NCBI RefSeq assembly: GCF_000695685.1
Contig: NZ_JFFR01000033.1
Span: 1 to 64,000 of the forward strand
Direction of reading: 5' to 3'
DNA: 64,000 bases
Source: Vibrio fortis
GTDB lineage: Bacteria; Pseudomonadota; Gammaproteobacteria; Enterobacterales; Vibrionaceae
Shown here: piece by piece, positions 42,894 through 51,964 of the stretch
How positions within the stretch are numbered: the first letter of the stretch is position 1
Layout: the number at the start of each line of letters is the position of its first letter
Notes under the pieces: model-generated
Database searches by the model: none
Told to the model about the DNA's origin: nothing
The model's input: the letters and a program-made list of their open reading frames with translations, nothing else
Made by a program: the position numbers and the translations under genes

Positions 42894-43736
42894 TTAATCG
42901 CTGGACAATGATTGATGCACAACCGGTACAAGTAGACTCGACCATTGTTGATAAGCTCTGGCATTCAGGTGCAGATCATCGCAGCTGAAATCATCCAATA
43001 GCACGCCATTGGGCGCCAAAACTTCATTTACATCTAAGAACTGAACCCCATTCTCATGACAATAGCTTTTCAGCAGGCTGTTCAGTTCTTCAACTTGAGT
43101 ATTCAAACCTTGAAGGCTTTCTCCAACAAAAAGCGTTGATTGAACAACGATCTTAATCCCTTGCTTGAGCCATGTGTCTACGATCTCGACATAGTTTGTG
43201 AAAGCTTGATCGACAGAGTAGCCTTGAGCAAGGTCGTTGATACCCGCCATAAAGCAGATCAGCTTGGGATTCACGTTCAAGGTCGTGTCTATTCGTCTTA
43301 GCATGCCAGCGGTTGTATCTCCGGCTAAACCTCGATTCACCATAGATATGTCTCGGAAGATATCAGCCCAAGGTGCCCACTCAGTAATCGAGTCGCCAAA
43401 TACCACCAAATCCGCTTGGGGTGCAAAATGACGGTGGTTATCCGACGTCAATACATAACGGCTCATGCTGTGTCCTCGCTGTTGAATTTCAGATTGTCTG
43501 ATCACTGCTTCCAAGATCACTGCATCCGGTGTTTGGTCGTCAAACTGCGCCAAAACCTTTTCAATATGCGGTTTCAAAGGGCTTAACTGAGTATCGAGTA
43601 CGTGCTGGTCTTTGAGTGAAGCAAGTTTTTCGAGCAATGAGTATAAGGTCCCTCTGTGCTCGAGGGATTGATAGAGCGAATAGAGGTCAAGGACAGGTTG
43701 TTTTTTTAAAGCCGTAAGAAGTTTTTCATCTTCCAT
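42894..43736 (-). CDS. SGNH/GDSL-family hydrolase
   Basis: A 280-residue cytoplasmic esterase-type protein. The four SGNH blocks are present: FGDSIT with the catalytic Ser, the Gly block GLAGDTT, the Asn block MAGINDL, and DDLHLN with the catalytic Asp-x-x-His. An N-terminal helical region of about 100 residues precedes the hydrolase domain and is not part of the usual family core. No signal peptide is seen. The substrate is unknown. It is convergent with the amylase gene. Confidence 0.87.
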   Translation of the reverse strand: MEDEKLLTALKKQPVLDLYSLYQSLEHRGTLYSLLEKLASLKDQHVLDTQLSPLKPHIEKVLAQFDDQTPDAVILEAVIRQSEIQQRGHSMSRYVLTSDNHRHFAPQADLVVFGDSITEWAPWADIFRDISMVNRGLAGDTTAGMLRRIDTTLNVNPKLICFMAGINDLAQGYSVDQAFTNYVEIVDTWLKQGIKIVVQSTLFVGESLQGLNTQVEELNSLLKSYCHENGVQFLDVNEVLAPNGVLLDDFSCDDLHLNARAYQQWSSLLVPVVHQSLSSD

Positions 43737-43834
43737 GTGTTATCTAGCCTTTCATCGGAGAAGAGTGTGACCACATCATACCCGCTAAGAAATCACTTAG
43801 ATAACACATGAATCAACAACAGCTCGAGTTGTTG

Positions 43835-44347
43835 CTATTTTTCTTTCACTAGAAGGTGATTGCGGTTATCTCGGCTCTTTTTAATAAGTTCGTTGCTTTC
43901 GTCCATATCATCAGACTTAGCCAACCTATCGTAAAGAAGTACATTCACCGTTGCCGCTAAGTTCATACAACCAACCGTCGGTACATACACAACATGATCA
44001 GCGCGATCTGCAACGTCTTGAGAAATCGAACCGTCTTCTGGACCAAAGATGTAGATAGCGTTCTCTGGGTGTTGGAACCTTGGTAGCGGCGTCGCGCCTT
44101 CTGCTAGTTCAACACACACAATCTTTGTCTCTGGATCAAGGTCATCGAGAAATGAATCAACCCCGACCAGTGGAATATTGCGAGTTGCACTCTTGGTATC
44201 AGTATGAAATTTGGCTGCTTTTTCATAACGCTGACCAGTGTATTTAACTTCATCCACTTGATAACAGCCTGCAGCTCGCATCACAGCGCCAACATTGGTT
44301 GGACTTTTAGGATTCGTTAAACCAATCGTCACCTGGCTTTTCTTCAT
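43835..44347 (-). CDS. SpoU/TrmH-family RNA methyltransferase
   Basis: A SPOUT methylase of about 170 residues, the TrmH/TrmJ type that 2'-O-methylates tRNA or rRNA. It has the family motif 1 NPKSPTNVGAVMRAAGCY (Asn and Arg that bind RNA/SAM), motif 2 YIFGPEDGSI, and motif 3 MNLAATVNVLLYDRL, which form the knot. I prefer ATG 44347 over the in-frame GTG 44359 because AAGTGAG is better spaced from it. It has no extra RNA-binding domain. The exact target nucleotide is unknown. Single gene. Confidence 0.87.
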   Translation of the reverse strand: MKKSQVTIGLTNPKSPTNVGAVMRAAGCYQVDEVKYTGQRYEKAAKFHTDTKSATRNIPLVGVDSFLDDLDPETKIVCVELAEGATPLPRFQHPENAIYIFGPEDGSISQDVADRADHVVYVPTVGCMNLAATVNVLLYDRLAKSDDMDESNELIKKSRDNRNHLLVKEK

Positions 44348-44359
44348 GAATGTACTCAC

Positions 44360-44789
44360 TTAAATCAATAACGACGTGACTGGATTGTCACAGAGCGCCG
44401 CATTCTAGCAAAGCGCACCCTCTATCAAAAGCCATTCTTAGCCTTGCCGTATTGATGGTAAATGGTCAAATAAACAACAAACAGTTTACTGATTAAATTT
44501 AATTACATGAATCCAATTATTTATCTTAACTATTCCATTGTAATAATCATTTTCCATACCCATGCAATAAATAACAAACGGATTAATAAAGAACACTTAT
44601 TAAACGAGAAGTGCTCAACTGTTGATCATTCAAGTTATAAATACAAAAGCTCACAAATAAAATGAAAAGGCAATACAACACTACAAGTAATATATTCAAA
44701 TTATTTTATGGATTATTCTGTATTTCTCGTATCTTGAAGCACTTTATATTTTTTAAGAAAGTACCCGAAACATTCACAGAGAGGTATTT
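44360..44789. other. A/T-rich intergenic region, 430 bp
   Basis: Lies between the divergently read RNA methylase and lipoprotein genes. It is A/T-rich from about 44450 on. I see no gene, terminator or clear dyad in it. Confidence 0.4.
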
Positions 44790-45155
44790 ATGTTTAAAAA
44801 AGCTTCTGCACTTTTACTAGCTGTTATGTTAACAGCGTGTGCTTCACAAGGTACTAAGATGGACAACGAGACCATCAGCAAGGTTGAGAAAGGCCAAACG
44901 ACTGAACAGCAACTAATCGACATACTAGGCGAACCAACATCGACAGGTTTCTCTTCAGATGGCTCTAAACAGCTGACTTATACCTATTCAAGTGCATCTA
45001 GCAATCCAGCATCTTTCATCCCATTTGTTGGGTTCCTATTCTCTGGTGTTGATTCAGAAACTCAGGTGCTTTACATCACTCTGGATAAGAAAGGCAAAGT
45101 TTCAGATTACACATATAGCGAACAAAGCACTGAAACTAAAACTGGCTTACTATAA
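44790..45155 (+). CDS. BamE/SmpA-like outer membrane lipoprotein
   Basis: A 121-residue lipoprotein (lipobox LTAC, Cys17). The mature domain has the BamE/SmpA-type core: ISKVEKGQTTEQQLIDILGEPTS followed by beta strands ending in DKKGKVSDYTYSE. A hydrophobic FIPFVGFLFSG loop interrupts the domain. It is likely a periplasm-facing envelope protein but not BamE itself, since BamE is encoded elsewhere in vibrios and lacks this loop. GAGAGG precedes the ATG. Single gene. Confidence 0.8.
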   Translation: MFKKASALLLAVMLTACASQGTKMDNETISKVEKGQTTEQQLIDILGEPTSTGFSSDGSKQLTYTYSSASSNPASFIPFVGFLFSGVDSETQVLYITLDKKGKVSDYTYSEQSTETKTGLL

Positions 45156-45617
45156 TTAGACGACAACGTCAGCTGGCTTAATTAAGAGTCAATAACAGTT
45201 ATTGGCTCTTATTTTGTTTATCTATCATTTTAACTACAGTGAAAAAGGTCATTTAATTCACTCAAATAAACAGTCCACACTGCATCTATATCAACTCTCA
45301 TGCTATGAGCATATGCACGTAAATATGCTTATCTATTCACAAAAGCTCGACCAATCGTTCTTCATTTTTTCCCTTACTTCCCGCAATTTCTTGTGACATG
45401 TTGCTCACACATTCAGCAAAAAGTTAACCGCTGTCAAATTTATTGAACAAAACTATGCAAACGTAACGTTTAGACCAATGGCGCATTTACATTTTTTAAA
45501 CAGACAAATACTGTAAAACGATATGTACCATTTTTTGAGCAGTGTGTCGCAAAGCTCATCTGTTCAATCGGTCTTGTGACCTAATAAAAAACAATATCTC
45601 TGCAGTAGGAAGTCTTT
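45156..45617. other. A/T-rich intergenic region, 462 bp
   Basis: It holds the terminator of the lipoprotein gene (45184-45216) and the upstream region of the chemoreceptor gene. A dyad AGCATAT-N8-ATATGCT lies at 45308-45329. No gene is seen. Confidence 0.4.
45184..45216 (+). terminator. Terminator after the BamE-like lipoprotein gene
   Basis: GAG.CAATAA and TTATTGGCTC arms are followed by a T-rich tail. Confidence 0.65.
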
Positions 45618-47279
45618 ATGAGTCTAACCATCAAAAACCGCCTCTATATTTTGTCTTTTATCCCTCTACTCTTTATGACACTAGGGATGATCTATGTAAG
45701 CTACCTAAAGACAACCGAACTCACCGCTGAGCAGGTCAACTCTACTCGCACCAATATGATGGAAATGAAGCAGAAAGAGTTGAAGTCTTATCTGCAAATG
45801 GCTGAATCATCGATCGCCCCATTCTTACAACGAGGAGCGACACTAGAAGAAGCCCTACCGACTCTACGTCAGCTCGAGTATGGCGAGTCAGGTTACATCT
45901 TTGGTTACGACTCCAAAGGTGTGCGTGTTGTGGTTGGCCAAAGCACCGATGGTATTGGGAAAAACTACTTCAATCTGCAGGATAAAAAGGGCAACTACCT
46001 GATTCAAGACCTGATCCGAAACTCGAAGAGCGGACAATTTACCACTTACTACTTCCCTAAATTAGGCGAGACCGAAGCGCTACCAAAGCTGAGCTACTCC
46101 GTCTTTATTCCTCAATGGGACTTAATGCTTGGGACGGGTTTTTACACCGATGACATTGATGCCGTCATCGCTGAAATGGAAGCGAGTTCTAACCAAGCAC
46201 TACAGAGCACGATCACAGCGATCAGCTTATTCTGTGGCCTGATCGCCGCGATCGTGGCTGTCTTCGCTGTAGGTATTAACCGAACCATTATGAAGCCCAT
46301 CGAACAGCTGGATCGCTCTATCAGCTCGTTTGCAAGTGGTGAGGCCGATTTGACTGCTCGTATGGAGCCATTCCGTGCTCCTGAATTTGCTCGCCTAAGT
46401 GACAACTTCAACGCGTTTGTTGCAAGCCTTCAAACCATTATTCGCAGCGTGAGTGATGTTGGCCAGCAAGTGGTAAACGAAACGAATAGTATGTCAGCTC
46501 GTGCGGCTCAAGTAGATGAACTGGCAAACGGTCAACGCGAAGAGACAGAACAAGTCGCTACCGCGATGACAGAAATGACAACCACGGCTCAAGAGATCTC
46601 AAGCAACGCAAGCCAAGCGGCAAATTCCGCGAAACAGGCAGAAAACAATGCCCGTGAAGCACAAGAGATTGTAAACGCGGCGGCGGAATCTGTGGCTGGC
46701 TTAGCCTCAGAGGTATCCGAAGCGAACACTGTCGTATCTCAGCTTGAAGGTGATGTGCAAAACATCTCGTCTTCTCTCGCGGTTATCCAAGACATTGCCG
46801 AACAAACTAACCTACTGGCATTGAACGCGGCTATCGAAGCGGCGCGTGCAGGGGAACAAGGTCGCGGCTTTGCCGTGGTTGCTGATGAAGTACGTAAGCT
46901 TGCAAGCCGCACTCAAGAGAGTACCGGTGAAATCCACACCATGATCGAACAATTGAAAGCAGCCTCGGATGCCGCAGTTAAAGCGATGGATTCTAGCCAA
47001 AACCGCAGTGCTCAAACGGTAGAAGAAGCGAACGCTGCTGCTGAGGCGCTAGCGCGAATTCAGGAGTCGATTGATACCATCATGGACATGAACTCTCTCA
47101 TCGCCACTGCGACCGAAGAGCAGAACATTGTTGGCCAAGAGATTTCACAACGCGTGGTGGTTATCTCGGACTCAAGCTCTCAATCAGCAACGCTAGCCAA
47201 TGAAAACCGTGCTGGCAGTCAGAACCTGAATGATCGTGCGAATGAGTTGTACCACTTAGTCGATCGATTCACTGTTTAG
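45618..47279 (+). CDS. Methyl-accepting chemotaxis protein with sCache domain
   Basis: A 553-residue chemoreceptor. TM1 (about 8-28) is followed by a periplasmic single-Cache (sCache_2) domain with YGESGYIFGYDSKGVRVV and MLGTGFYTDDID. TM2 (about 190-215), HAMP, and the signalling hairpin with the invariant tip EQTNLLALNAAIEAARAGEQ complete it. sCache_2 receptors often sense small carboxylates. It lacks a C-terminal CheR-binding pentapeptide. AGGA precedes the ATG. It is a single gene whose terminator-like hairpin (47296-47330) lies within the end of the convergent glycosylase gene. Confidence 0.95.
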   Translation: MSLTIKNRLYILSFIPLLFMTLGMIYVSYLKTTELTAEQVNSTRTNMMEMKQKELKSYLQMAESSIAPFLQRGATLEEALPTLRQLEYGESGYIFGYDSKGVRVVVGQSTDGIGKNYFNLQDKKGNYLIQDLIRNSKSGQFTTYYFPKLGETEALPKLSYSVFIPQWDLMLGTGFYTDDIDAVIAEMEASSNQALQSTITAISLFCGLIAAIVAVFAVGINRTIMKPIEQLDRSISSFASGEADLTARMEPFRAPEFARLSDNFNAFVASLQTIIRSVSDVGQQVVNETNSMSARAAQVDELANGQREETEQVATAMTEMTTTAQEISSNASQAANSAKQAENNAREAQEIVNAAAESVAGLASEVSEANTVVSQLEGDVQNISSSLAVIQDIAEQTNLLALNAAIEAARAGEQGRGFAVVADEVRKLASRTQESTGEIHTMIEQLKAASDAAVKAMDSSQNRSAQTVEEANAAAEALARIQESIDTIMDMNSLIATATEEQNIVGQEISQRVVVISDSSSQSATLANENRAGSQNLNDRANELYHLVDRFTV

Positions 47280-47287
47280 TCTACTAT

Positions 47288-47956
47288 CTAAAGAAGTGCC
47301 CCTTTGCAGCGAATAGCTAAGGGGCATTCTTCGCATTTAGGCTTGGGGTGGCAAAACTGCTGACCATGCTCGACCAGTAAGCCATGGTAATAGCCGTAGG
47401 TCTTAGTATCAGGTGGAATCACAGCTTCCATCAAATCATGAAACCTCTCATATGACTTAGGAACATCCAAACCGTTTCGCTCAAAGATTCTTCTCGCGTA
47501 CGCATCAATCACGAATGATGCCTTTTTAATGGCATAAACCAAAATTGCGTCTGCGGTTTCCCCACCAATGCCTTTCACCGCAAGCAGTTGCTGTCTCAAA
47601 ACGTCCGTTTCTTGAGCCCGTACAGTTTGTATATCGTAGTCGTATTGAGCAAACCACTGCGTCATTGCCTTCAGTTTTAGAGCCTTTTGGTTGTAGTAAC
47701 CACTGGAACGAATGGCTTGTGCCAGCGTATCAAGTTCCATTGCGGCAACCTGTTGTGGCGTGATCGTTTTACCTAAGTTATCGAGCGCCTTTTCGGCATT
47801 CTTCCAATTCGTATTTTGAACCAGAATCGCCCCCATCATGATCTGATAAGGATCGCTGGTCGGCCACCAGTCAAACCAACCATAGTGCTCTTCAAGACCA
47901 CGAAACACGTCTCGAATTAATCTCGAGTCTTGTTCCGTGACTTGGCGAGTTTTCAT
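47288..47956 (-). CDS. Endonuclease III-like HhH-GPD DNA glycosylase (catalytic Lys replaced)
   Basis: A 222-residue HhH-GPD base-excision glycosylase with a C-terminal iron-sulfur loop (C-x5-C-x2-C-x5-C, ending CPLAIRC). The helix-hairpin-helix reads VKGIGGETADAIL. Endonuclease III has GVGRKTANVV there, so its catalytic Lys is Glu in this protein, while the catalytic Asp (FVIDAYARRI) is kept. This pattern fits a monofunctional glycosylase of the MagIII type (alkylated bases) rather than a bifunctional Nth. The ATG overlaps the LysR stop codon (TGATG), so the two genes are co-transcribed. Confidence 0.87.
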   Translation of the reverse strand: MKTRQVTEQDSRLIRDVFRGLEEHYGWFDWWPTSDPYQIMMGAILVQNTNWKNAEKALDNLGKTITPQQVAAMELDTLAQAIRSSGYYNQKALKLKAMTQWFAQYDYDIQTVRAQETDVLRQQLLAVKGIGGETADAILVYAIKKASFVIDAYARRIFERNGLDVPKSYERFHDLMEAVIPPDTKTYGYYHGLLVEHGQQFCHPKPKCEECPLAIRCKGALL

Positions 47957-48825
47957 CAATCTAGATTCTCAGCGAGAAAGTCCACCAGCAGGCGAACTTT
48001 AGAAGATAGATTACGATTTTGAGGATAGAGCGCCCAGATCCCCTCTTTGTCATCTCGGAAATCCGACAGCACTTCCACCAGCTCTCCCGACTCCAGATCA
48101 TCGCTGACATAGTATTCAGGTAACTGCACTAAACCAATGCTCTGCTTCGCGGCATCGAGAAGTGCTAAACCGCTGTTACATTTAATTCGGCCATTAACAC
48201 GTACCGATCGTGGCTGGCCATTTTCTTTAAATCGCCAATGCTCAAAGCCACCAACCAAACACTGATGATTAGCAAGCTCTGACAAAGTATGTGGTTCACC
48301 ATAATGCTCAATGTACTCAGGGCTTGCACAGACATAGAGCTGCCTCTGAGATAGGCGTTTGGCAACCAGACTAGAATCTTCCAGTCGTCCTAAACGAATA
48401 GCAACGTCGACCCCTGAATCAATGAGATCTAACTTTTGATTGGTTAGCATCAACTCAAGCTCTACTTGAGGGTACTGAGTCAAAAACTGATGCAGCAAAG
48501 GCGCAAGCTGACGTTCACCATAAGTGACAGGCGCTGTGACTTTCAAAAGACCTTTGGGTGTCGATTGCATCTGAGTTACTGCAAGCTCTGCTAACTCCAG
48601 CCCTTCCACCAACTGTTTACATTGTTGATAGTAAAGCTGACCCGCTTCGGTGAGAGACACTTTACGTGTCGTTCGATTGAGTAATTTAACGGCTAGTCGC
48701 TCTTCCAAGCTCGCGACACGACGGCTTATTTGTGCAACAGAGGTCGACAGCTTATTAGCAGCACCGGTAAAGCTTTCTCGCTCAGCCACTGCTACAAACT
48801 CACTTACCCCTTCCCAATTCGCCAT
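47956..48825 (-). CDS. LysR-family transcriptional regulator
   Basis: A 289-residue LysR protein with N-terminal HTH SFTGAANKLSTSVAQISRRV (about residues 18-37) and a complete effector domain. Its stop codon overlaps the start of the glycosylase gene, an uncommon operon partner for a LysR regulator. No divergent target gene is present; the next gene upstream is a small secreted protein 260 bp away. Confidence 0.9.
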   Translation of the reverse strand: MANWEGVSEFVAVAERESFTGAANKLSTSVAQISRRVASLEERLAVKLLNRTTRKVSLTEAGQLYYQQCKQLVEGLELAELAVTQMQSTPKGLLKVTAPVTYGERQLAPLLHQFLTQYPQVELELMLTNQKLDLIDSGVDVAIRLGRLEDSSLVAKRLSQRQLYVCASPEYIEHYGEPHTLSELANHQCLVGGFEHWRFKENGQPRSVRVNGRIKCNSGLALLDAAKQSIGLVQLPEYYVSDDLESGELVEVLSDFRDDKEGIWALYPQNRNLSSKVRLLVDFLAENLD

Positions 48826-49085
48826 ACGATTACCTGTTATTGATGTTATCTACTGCTAAGTCTATTGAATTAACCCATTTAAGTCATCTTGATTCACGCA
48901 TCGACACTATCGATAACCCGCTTTTCAATCGCCCATTTATTACTCGGACGCTTCTCTGACATTCATCGACAATTCTTACTTTTGTCTTACAAATACAGCA
49001 TCTCCCCTGACACTTGTCCTACCACTTCGTTGGTATCTTGGTTTTGCACCGAAACATTGGTGTTCACAAAAAGTAAGGTATTCCT

Positions 49086-49433
49086 ATGAAGAAATTAATC
49101 GTACTTGCATCAACACTTGTTCTAAGCACAACAGCGTTTGCAGCAACTAAAACAGCAATTCTAGAAACAACGCTCAAGTCAGATACATTTGTTACCGAAG
49201 CGGAAGCATACGATGCAGGAGCTAACCTTATGGAAGAGTTAAGCACAAAGAGTTCTTTTGAACTTTCAAGAGAACTGCCTCAGTTTAGAAACACGACCAA
49301 ATATGATTCGTTTAAGATTGATGATGCCAATATGGAAGTGAAGAAAATCACCAATATGAGTGGTGATGTGCATTATCAAGCGGCGATCACTGTCGATTAT
49401 CGCTACACCTACAAAGACGGTCGCAGTAGCTAA
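49086..49433 (+). CDS. DUF3316 secreted protein
   Basis: A 115-residue protein with a clear signal peptide (KKLIVLASTLVLSTTAFA, cleaved before ATKT). The mature domain matches the DUF3316 family of vibrios, with TEAEAYDAGANLMEEL near the middle and a C-terminal beta segment ITVDYRYTYKDG. The function is unknown; it is probably periplasmic. GTAAGG lies upstream of the ATG. Single gene with a strong terminator. Confidence 0.82.
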   Translation: MKKLIVLASTLVLSTTAFAATKTAILETTLKSDTFVTEAEAYDAGANLMEELSTKSSFELSRELPQFRNTTKYDSFKIDDANMEVKKITNMSGDVHYQAAITVDYRYTYKDGRSS

Positions 49434-49452
49434 GTTTGTTGAGACCAAATAG

Positions 49453-49492
49453 GAAAGCCCGCATTTACTAAAAAGTAAGTGCGGGCTTTTTT
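49453..49492 (+). terminator. Terminator after the DUF3316 gene
   Basis: AAAGCCCGCATTTAC and GTAAGTGCGGGCTTT form a long stem with one mismatch and a six-T tail. Confidence 0.85.
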
Positions 49493-49549
49493 CGTTTAGA
49501 CCTTCATAACAGGTCGCTTAATCTGTTATCAGTTAAGTCTCTTCAACAA

Positions 49550-51187
49550 CTACACTTCAAACTGAGACACTAATCGATCGAGTGATTCACACTGCTCTGC
49601 CAGAGCCATACATGCATTCTCTGCACTGCTTGCCATTTCAACCATCTGAGCGGTACTTTCAGCGATGCGTTGAACGTTTTGGTTCACCTCTTCAGACACA
49701 TGAGATTGCTGAGAAGCTGCCGTAGCAATCTGAGTGTTCATCTCGTTCATCATTCCAATTGAACTGCTAATTTCAGCCAGTGACGTTGCTGCAGTTTCTG
49801 CTTGAGTGATGGTTTTCTCACCGCTTTCCTTGCTTTCATTCATTACACTCACAGCTTGCTTCGCACCTTGTTCAAGGCGTTCAATCATGGATTCAATTTC
49901 ACCCGTGCTGTCTTGCGTTTTGCTTGCTAGTGCACGAACTTCGTCTGCAACCACAGCAAAACCACGCCCTTGCTCACCTGCACGCGCCGCTTCAATCGCC
50001 GCATTAAGAGCCAATAGGTTGGTTTGCTCGGCAATACCTTTGATAACACCCAGAATTGAAGCGATGCTCTTCACATCAGTGTCAAGGTTGTGTACCACGC
50101 CGCTCGCGTTTTCAATATCACTTGCCAAGCGTTCAATCGAACCGACAGTTAACGCTAGAGTGCTATTCGTTGATTCCACTTCGCGCGTCGCAGTATTACT
50201 TGCGGTTGCAGCATCCAGAGCGTTGCCACTTACCGCGGCACTGGTTGCTTGCATTTCATGTACCGCCGCTGCAACCACTTCACTCTCTTGCTGCTGGTTA
50301 GCCGAGAACTCCGCTACGCTCTGAGTCAAAGACTTAATGTTTTCCATCTCTGAACGAACTGCGTTAGAAGCGAAGATAACTTGCTCAACCGTCACATGGA
50401 TTTTGCCAACAAATTCATTGAATGCAGCACTCAGACGAGCTATTTCATCACTGCCTTCAACCTTCATACGCTGAGACAAGTCACCATCACCCGACGCGAT
50501 TTCGCTCATCGCTTTCTCAACATCTTGAATCGGTTTAACGATAAAACGGTTTGATAACCACAGTGCAAAACATGCGGCCAGAATCGCGACCGCCATACCA
50601 AATTCGATAACAATCTTGCTGGATTCAATCGAATCATTCGCTTGTTGGCGCAGCTCAGCCTGTTTCTTCTCGATTAACGAGCGAACAGACCAAAGCTGGT
50701 TACGGATAGTTTCAAACTCGGCATCAAGAACAGGCGTAAATTCGCGATTATAAGCGTGGGCATTTGCTGGATCTGCAAACATAGGCTCATGAAGATCAAC
50801 CCAACGGCTCATTGAAGAGACCAACTTGGTCAACTCATTTCGAGACGAGCGATCGAGGACGCCTGCATCATACAGCTTCTGTACACTCTCAAAGCGTGGA
50901 ACGGCTTTATAAGCATTGTCTTTGAACTCAAACGTCTGGTAATCGATCGACGCCTGATCTTTCGCTAACAAAAGTCCTTGTGCCGCAGAGATAACTTGGT
51001 AGATATCGCGATAGCCGTCTTCTAGATTCTCTAATACAGGTTGCACGACATTGTTAAGTTCGTGATTGATCGCGGCCTGTTGGTTCGACTCAATCACATT
51101 TAGAATGGTGACTGCAGAAAAAACGGCGACGATCACCAGCAGCGGAATTGCGATCTTGCTGCGGATGGAAAGATTATTGATGCTCAT
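49550..51187 (-). CDS. Methyl-accepting chemotaxis protein with helical sensor
   Basis: A 545-residue chemoreceptor. TM1 (about 11-29) precedes a periplasmic helical (four-helix-bundle-like) domain of about 160 residues, with no Cache signature. TM2 lies near 192-212, then HAMP and the signalling hairpin with tip EQTNLLALNAAIEAARAGEQ. The ligand is unknown. AGAGGACC precedes the ATG. Single gene; no CheR-tether pentapeptide at the C-terminus. Confidence 0.93.
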   Translation of the reverse strand: MSINNLSIRSKIAIPLLVIVAVFSAVTILNVIESNQQAAINHELNNVVQPVLENLEDGYRDIYQVISAAQGLLLAKDQASIDYQTFEFKDNAYKAVPRFESVQKLYDAGVLDRSSRNELTKLVSSMSRWVDLHEPMFADPANAHAYNREFTPVLDAEFETIRNQLWSVRSLIEKKQAELRQQANDSIESSKIVIEFGMAVAILAACFALWLSNRFIVKPIQDVEKAMSEIASGDGDLSQRMKVEGSDEIARLSAAFNEFVGKIHVTVEQVIFASNAVRSEMENIKSLTQSVAEFSANQQQESEVVAAAVHEMQATSAAVSGNALDAATASNTATREVESTNSTLALTVGSIERLASDIENASGVVHNLDTDVKSIASILGVIKGIAEQTNLLALNAAIEAARAGEQGRGFAVVADEVRALASKTQDSTGEIESMIERLEQGAKQAVSVMNESKESGEKTITQAETAATSLAEISSSIGMMNEMNTQIATAASQQSHVSEEVNQNVQRIAESTAQMVEMASSAENACMALAEQCESLDRLVSQFEV

Positions 51188-51427
51188 TGGTCCTCTTAAA
51201 CCGTACGATATTTAATGGTATTCATATAATATATCGTATACGGATTAATTCGCGCCACGAATTTGTGAAGTTCGTCTCATAGCAAACGTTGTCGCAAATT
51301 CGTTCGCTTACAACTCATCCAGATGTAAACACGCAAACCAAATAACAACACCTAATTCCCCCATTTCACTGGCGATATGAGGTAATTCAACCCATAATGT
51401 ACGGCTGTTAAATCGATAGGTAAAAAC

Positions 51428-51856
51428 ATGAAAATTTGTGGCGTTGAAATCAAAGGTAATGATGCGATCATTTGTCTACTTTCTCTTTCAGATGGTGTGT
51501 TCAACATCCCTGATTGCCGCGTTTCTAAAGTCGCAATCAGCGATGCAAATGACACGCAAAAAATGAAAGACTTCCAGTTTTCTTTCGCAAAACTGATGGA
51601 AGATTACCAAGTTGAGAAGGTTGTAATTCGCCAACGTCAAACCAAAGGCAAATTCGCAGGTGGTGGTCACGGCTTCAAACTAGAAGCAGCGATCCAACTG
51701 ATCGATGGCCTAGATGTGGAAGTTGTAGCACCAGCAGCAATCAAAGAGAGCCTAAAGCACAACCCACTGATGATGAAGTTCAAAGAGACTGGCCTAAAGC
51801 AGTACCAAGAAGCGCCATTCACAACAGCTTACGCTTGCTTAATGAGAAAAGCGTAA
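51428..51856 (+). CDS. DUF3010 family protein
   Basis: A 142-residue DUF3010 protein. The start KICGVEIKGNDAIICLL and the RQRQTKGKFAGGGHGFKLEAAIQ block are characteristic, and the overall look is RNase H-like/RuvC-like: an initial beta strand with an acidic residue and later Lys/Arg-rich stretches. The function is unknown. It lacks a signal peptide. AGGT lies ahead of the ATG. It is a single gene followed by a strong terminator. Confidence 0.85.
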   Translation: MKICGVEIKGNDAIICLLSLSDGVFNIPDCRVSKVAISDANDTQKMKDFQFSFAKLMEDYQVEKVVIRQRQTKGKFAGGGHGFKLEAAIQLIDGLDVEVVAPAAIKESLKHNPLMMKFKETGLKQYQEAPFTTAYACLMRKA

Positions 51857-51899
51857 CGCTAACCTCATAAAGGTTTACCCTGAGGTCGACCTTAGAAAC

Positions 51900-51926
51900 T
51901 AAAAGAGCCCACGACGGGCTCTTTTT
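51900..51926. terminator. Bidirectional terminator after DUF3010 gene
   Basis: AAAAGAGCCC and GGGCTCTTTTT arms with a 5-nt loop, between convergent genes. Confidence 0.85.
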
Positions 51927-51964
51927 GTTGGTGCATACTATCCACTCTTCTTTGGTAGCTTTGT

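Noticed and set aside
49806..50324. 172-codon frame opposite the second chemoreceptor gene
   Set aside because: It is antisense to the highly conserved signalling domain and has Ala/Ser-biased low-complexity content; no start signal.
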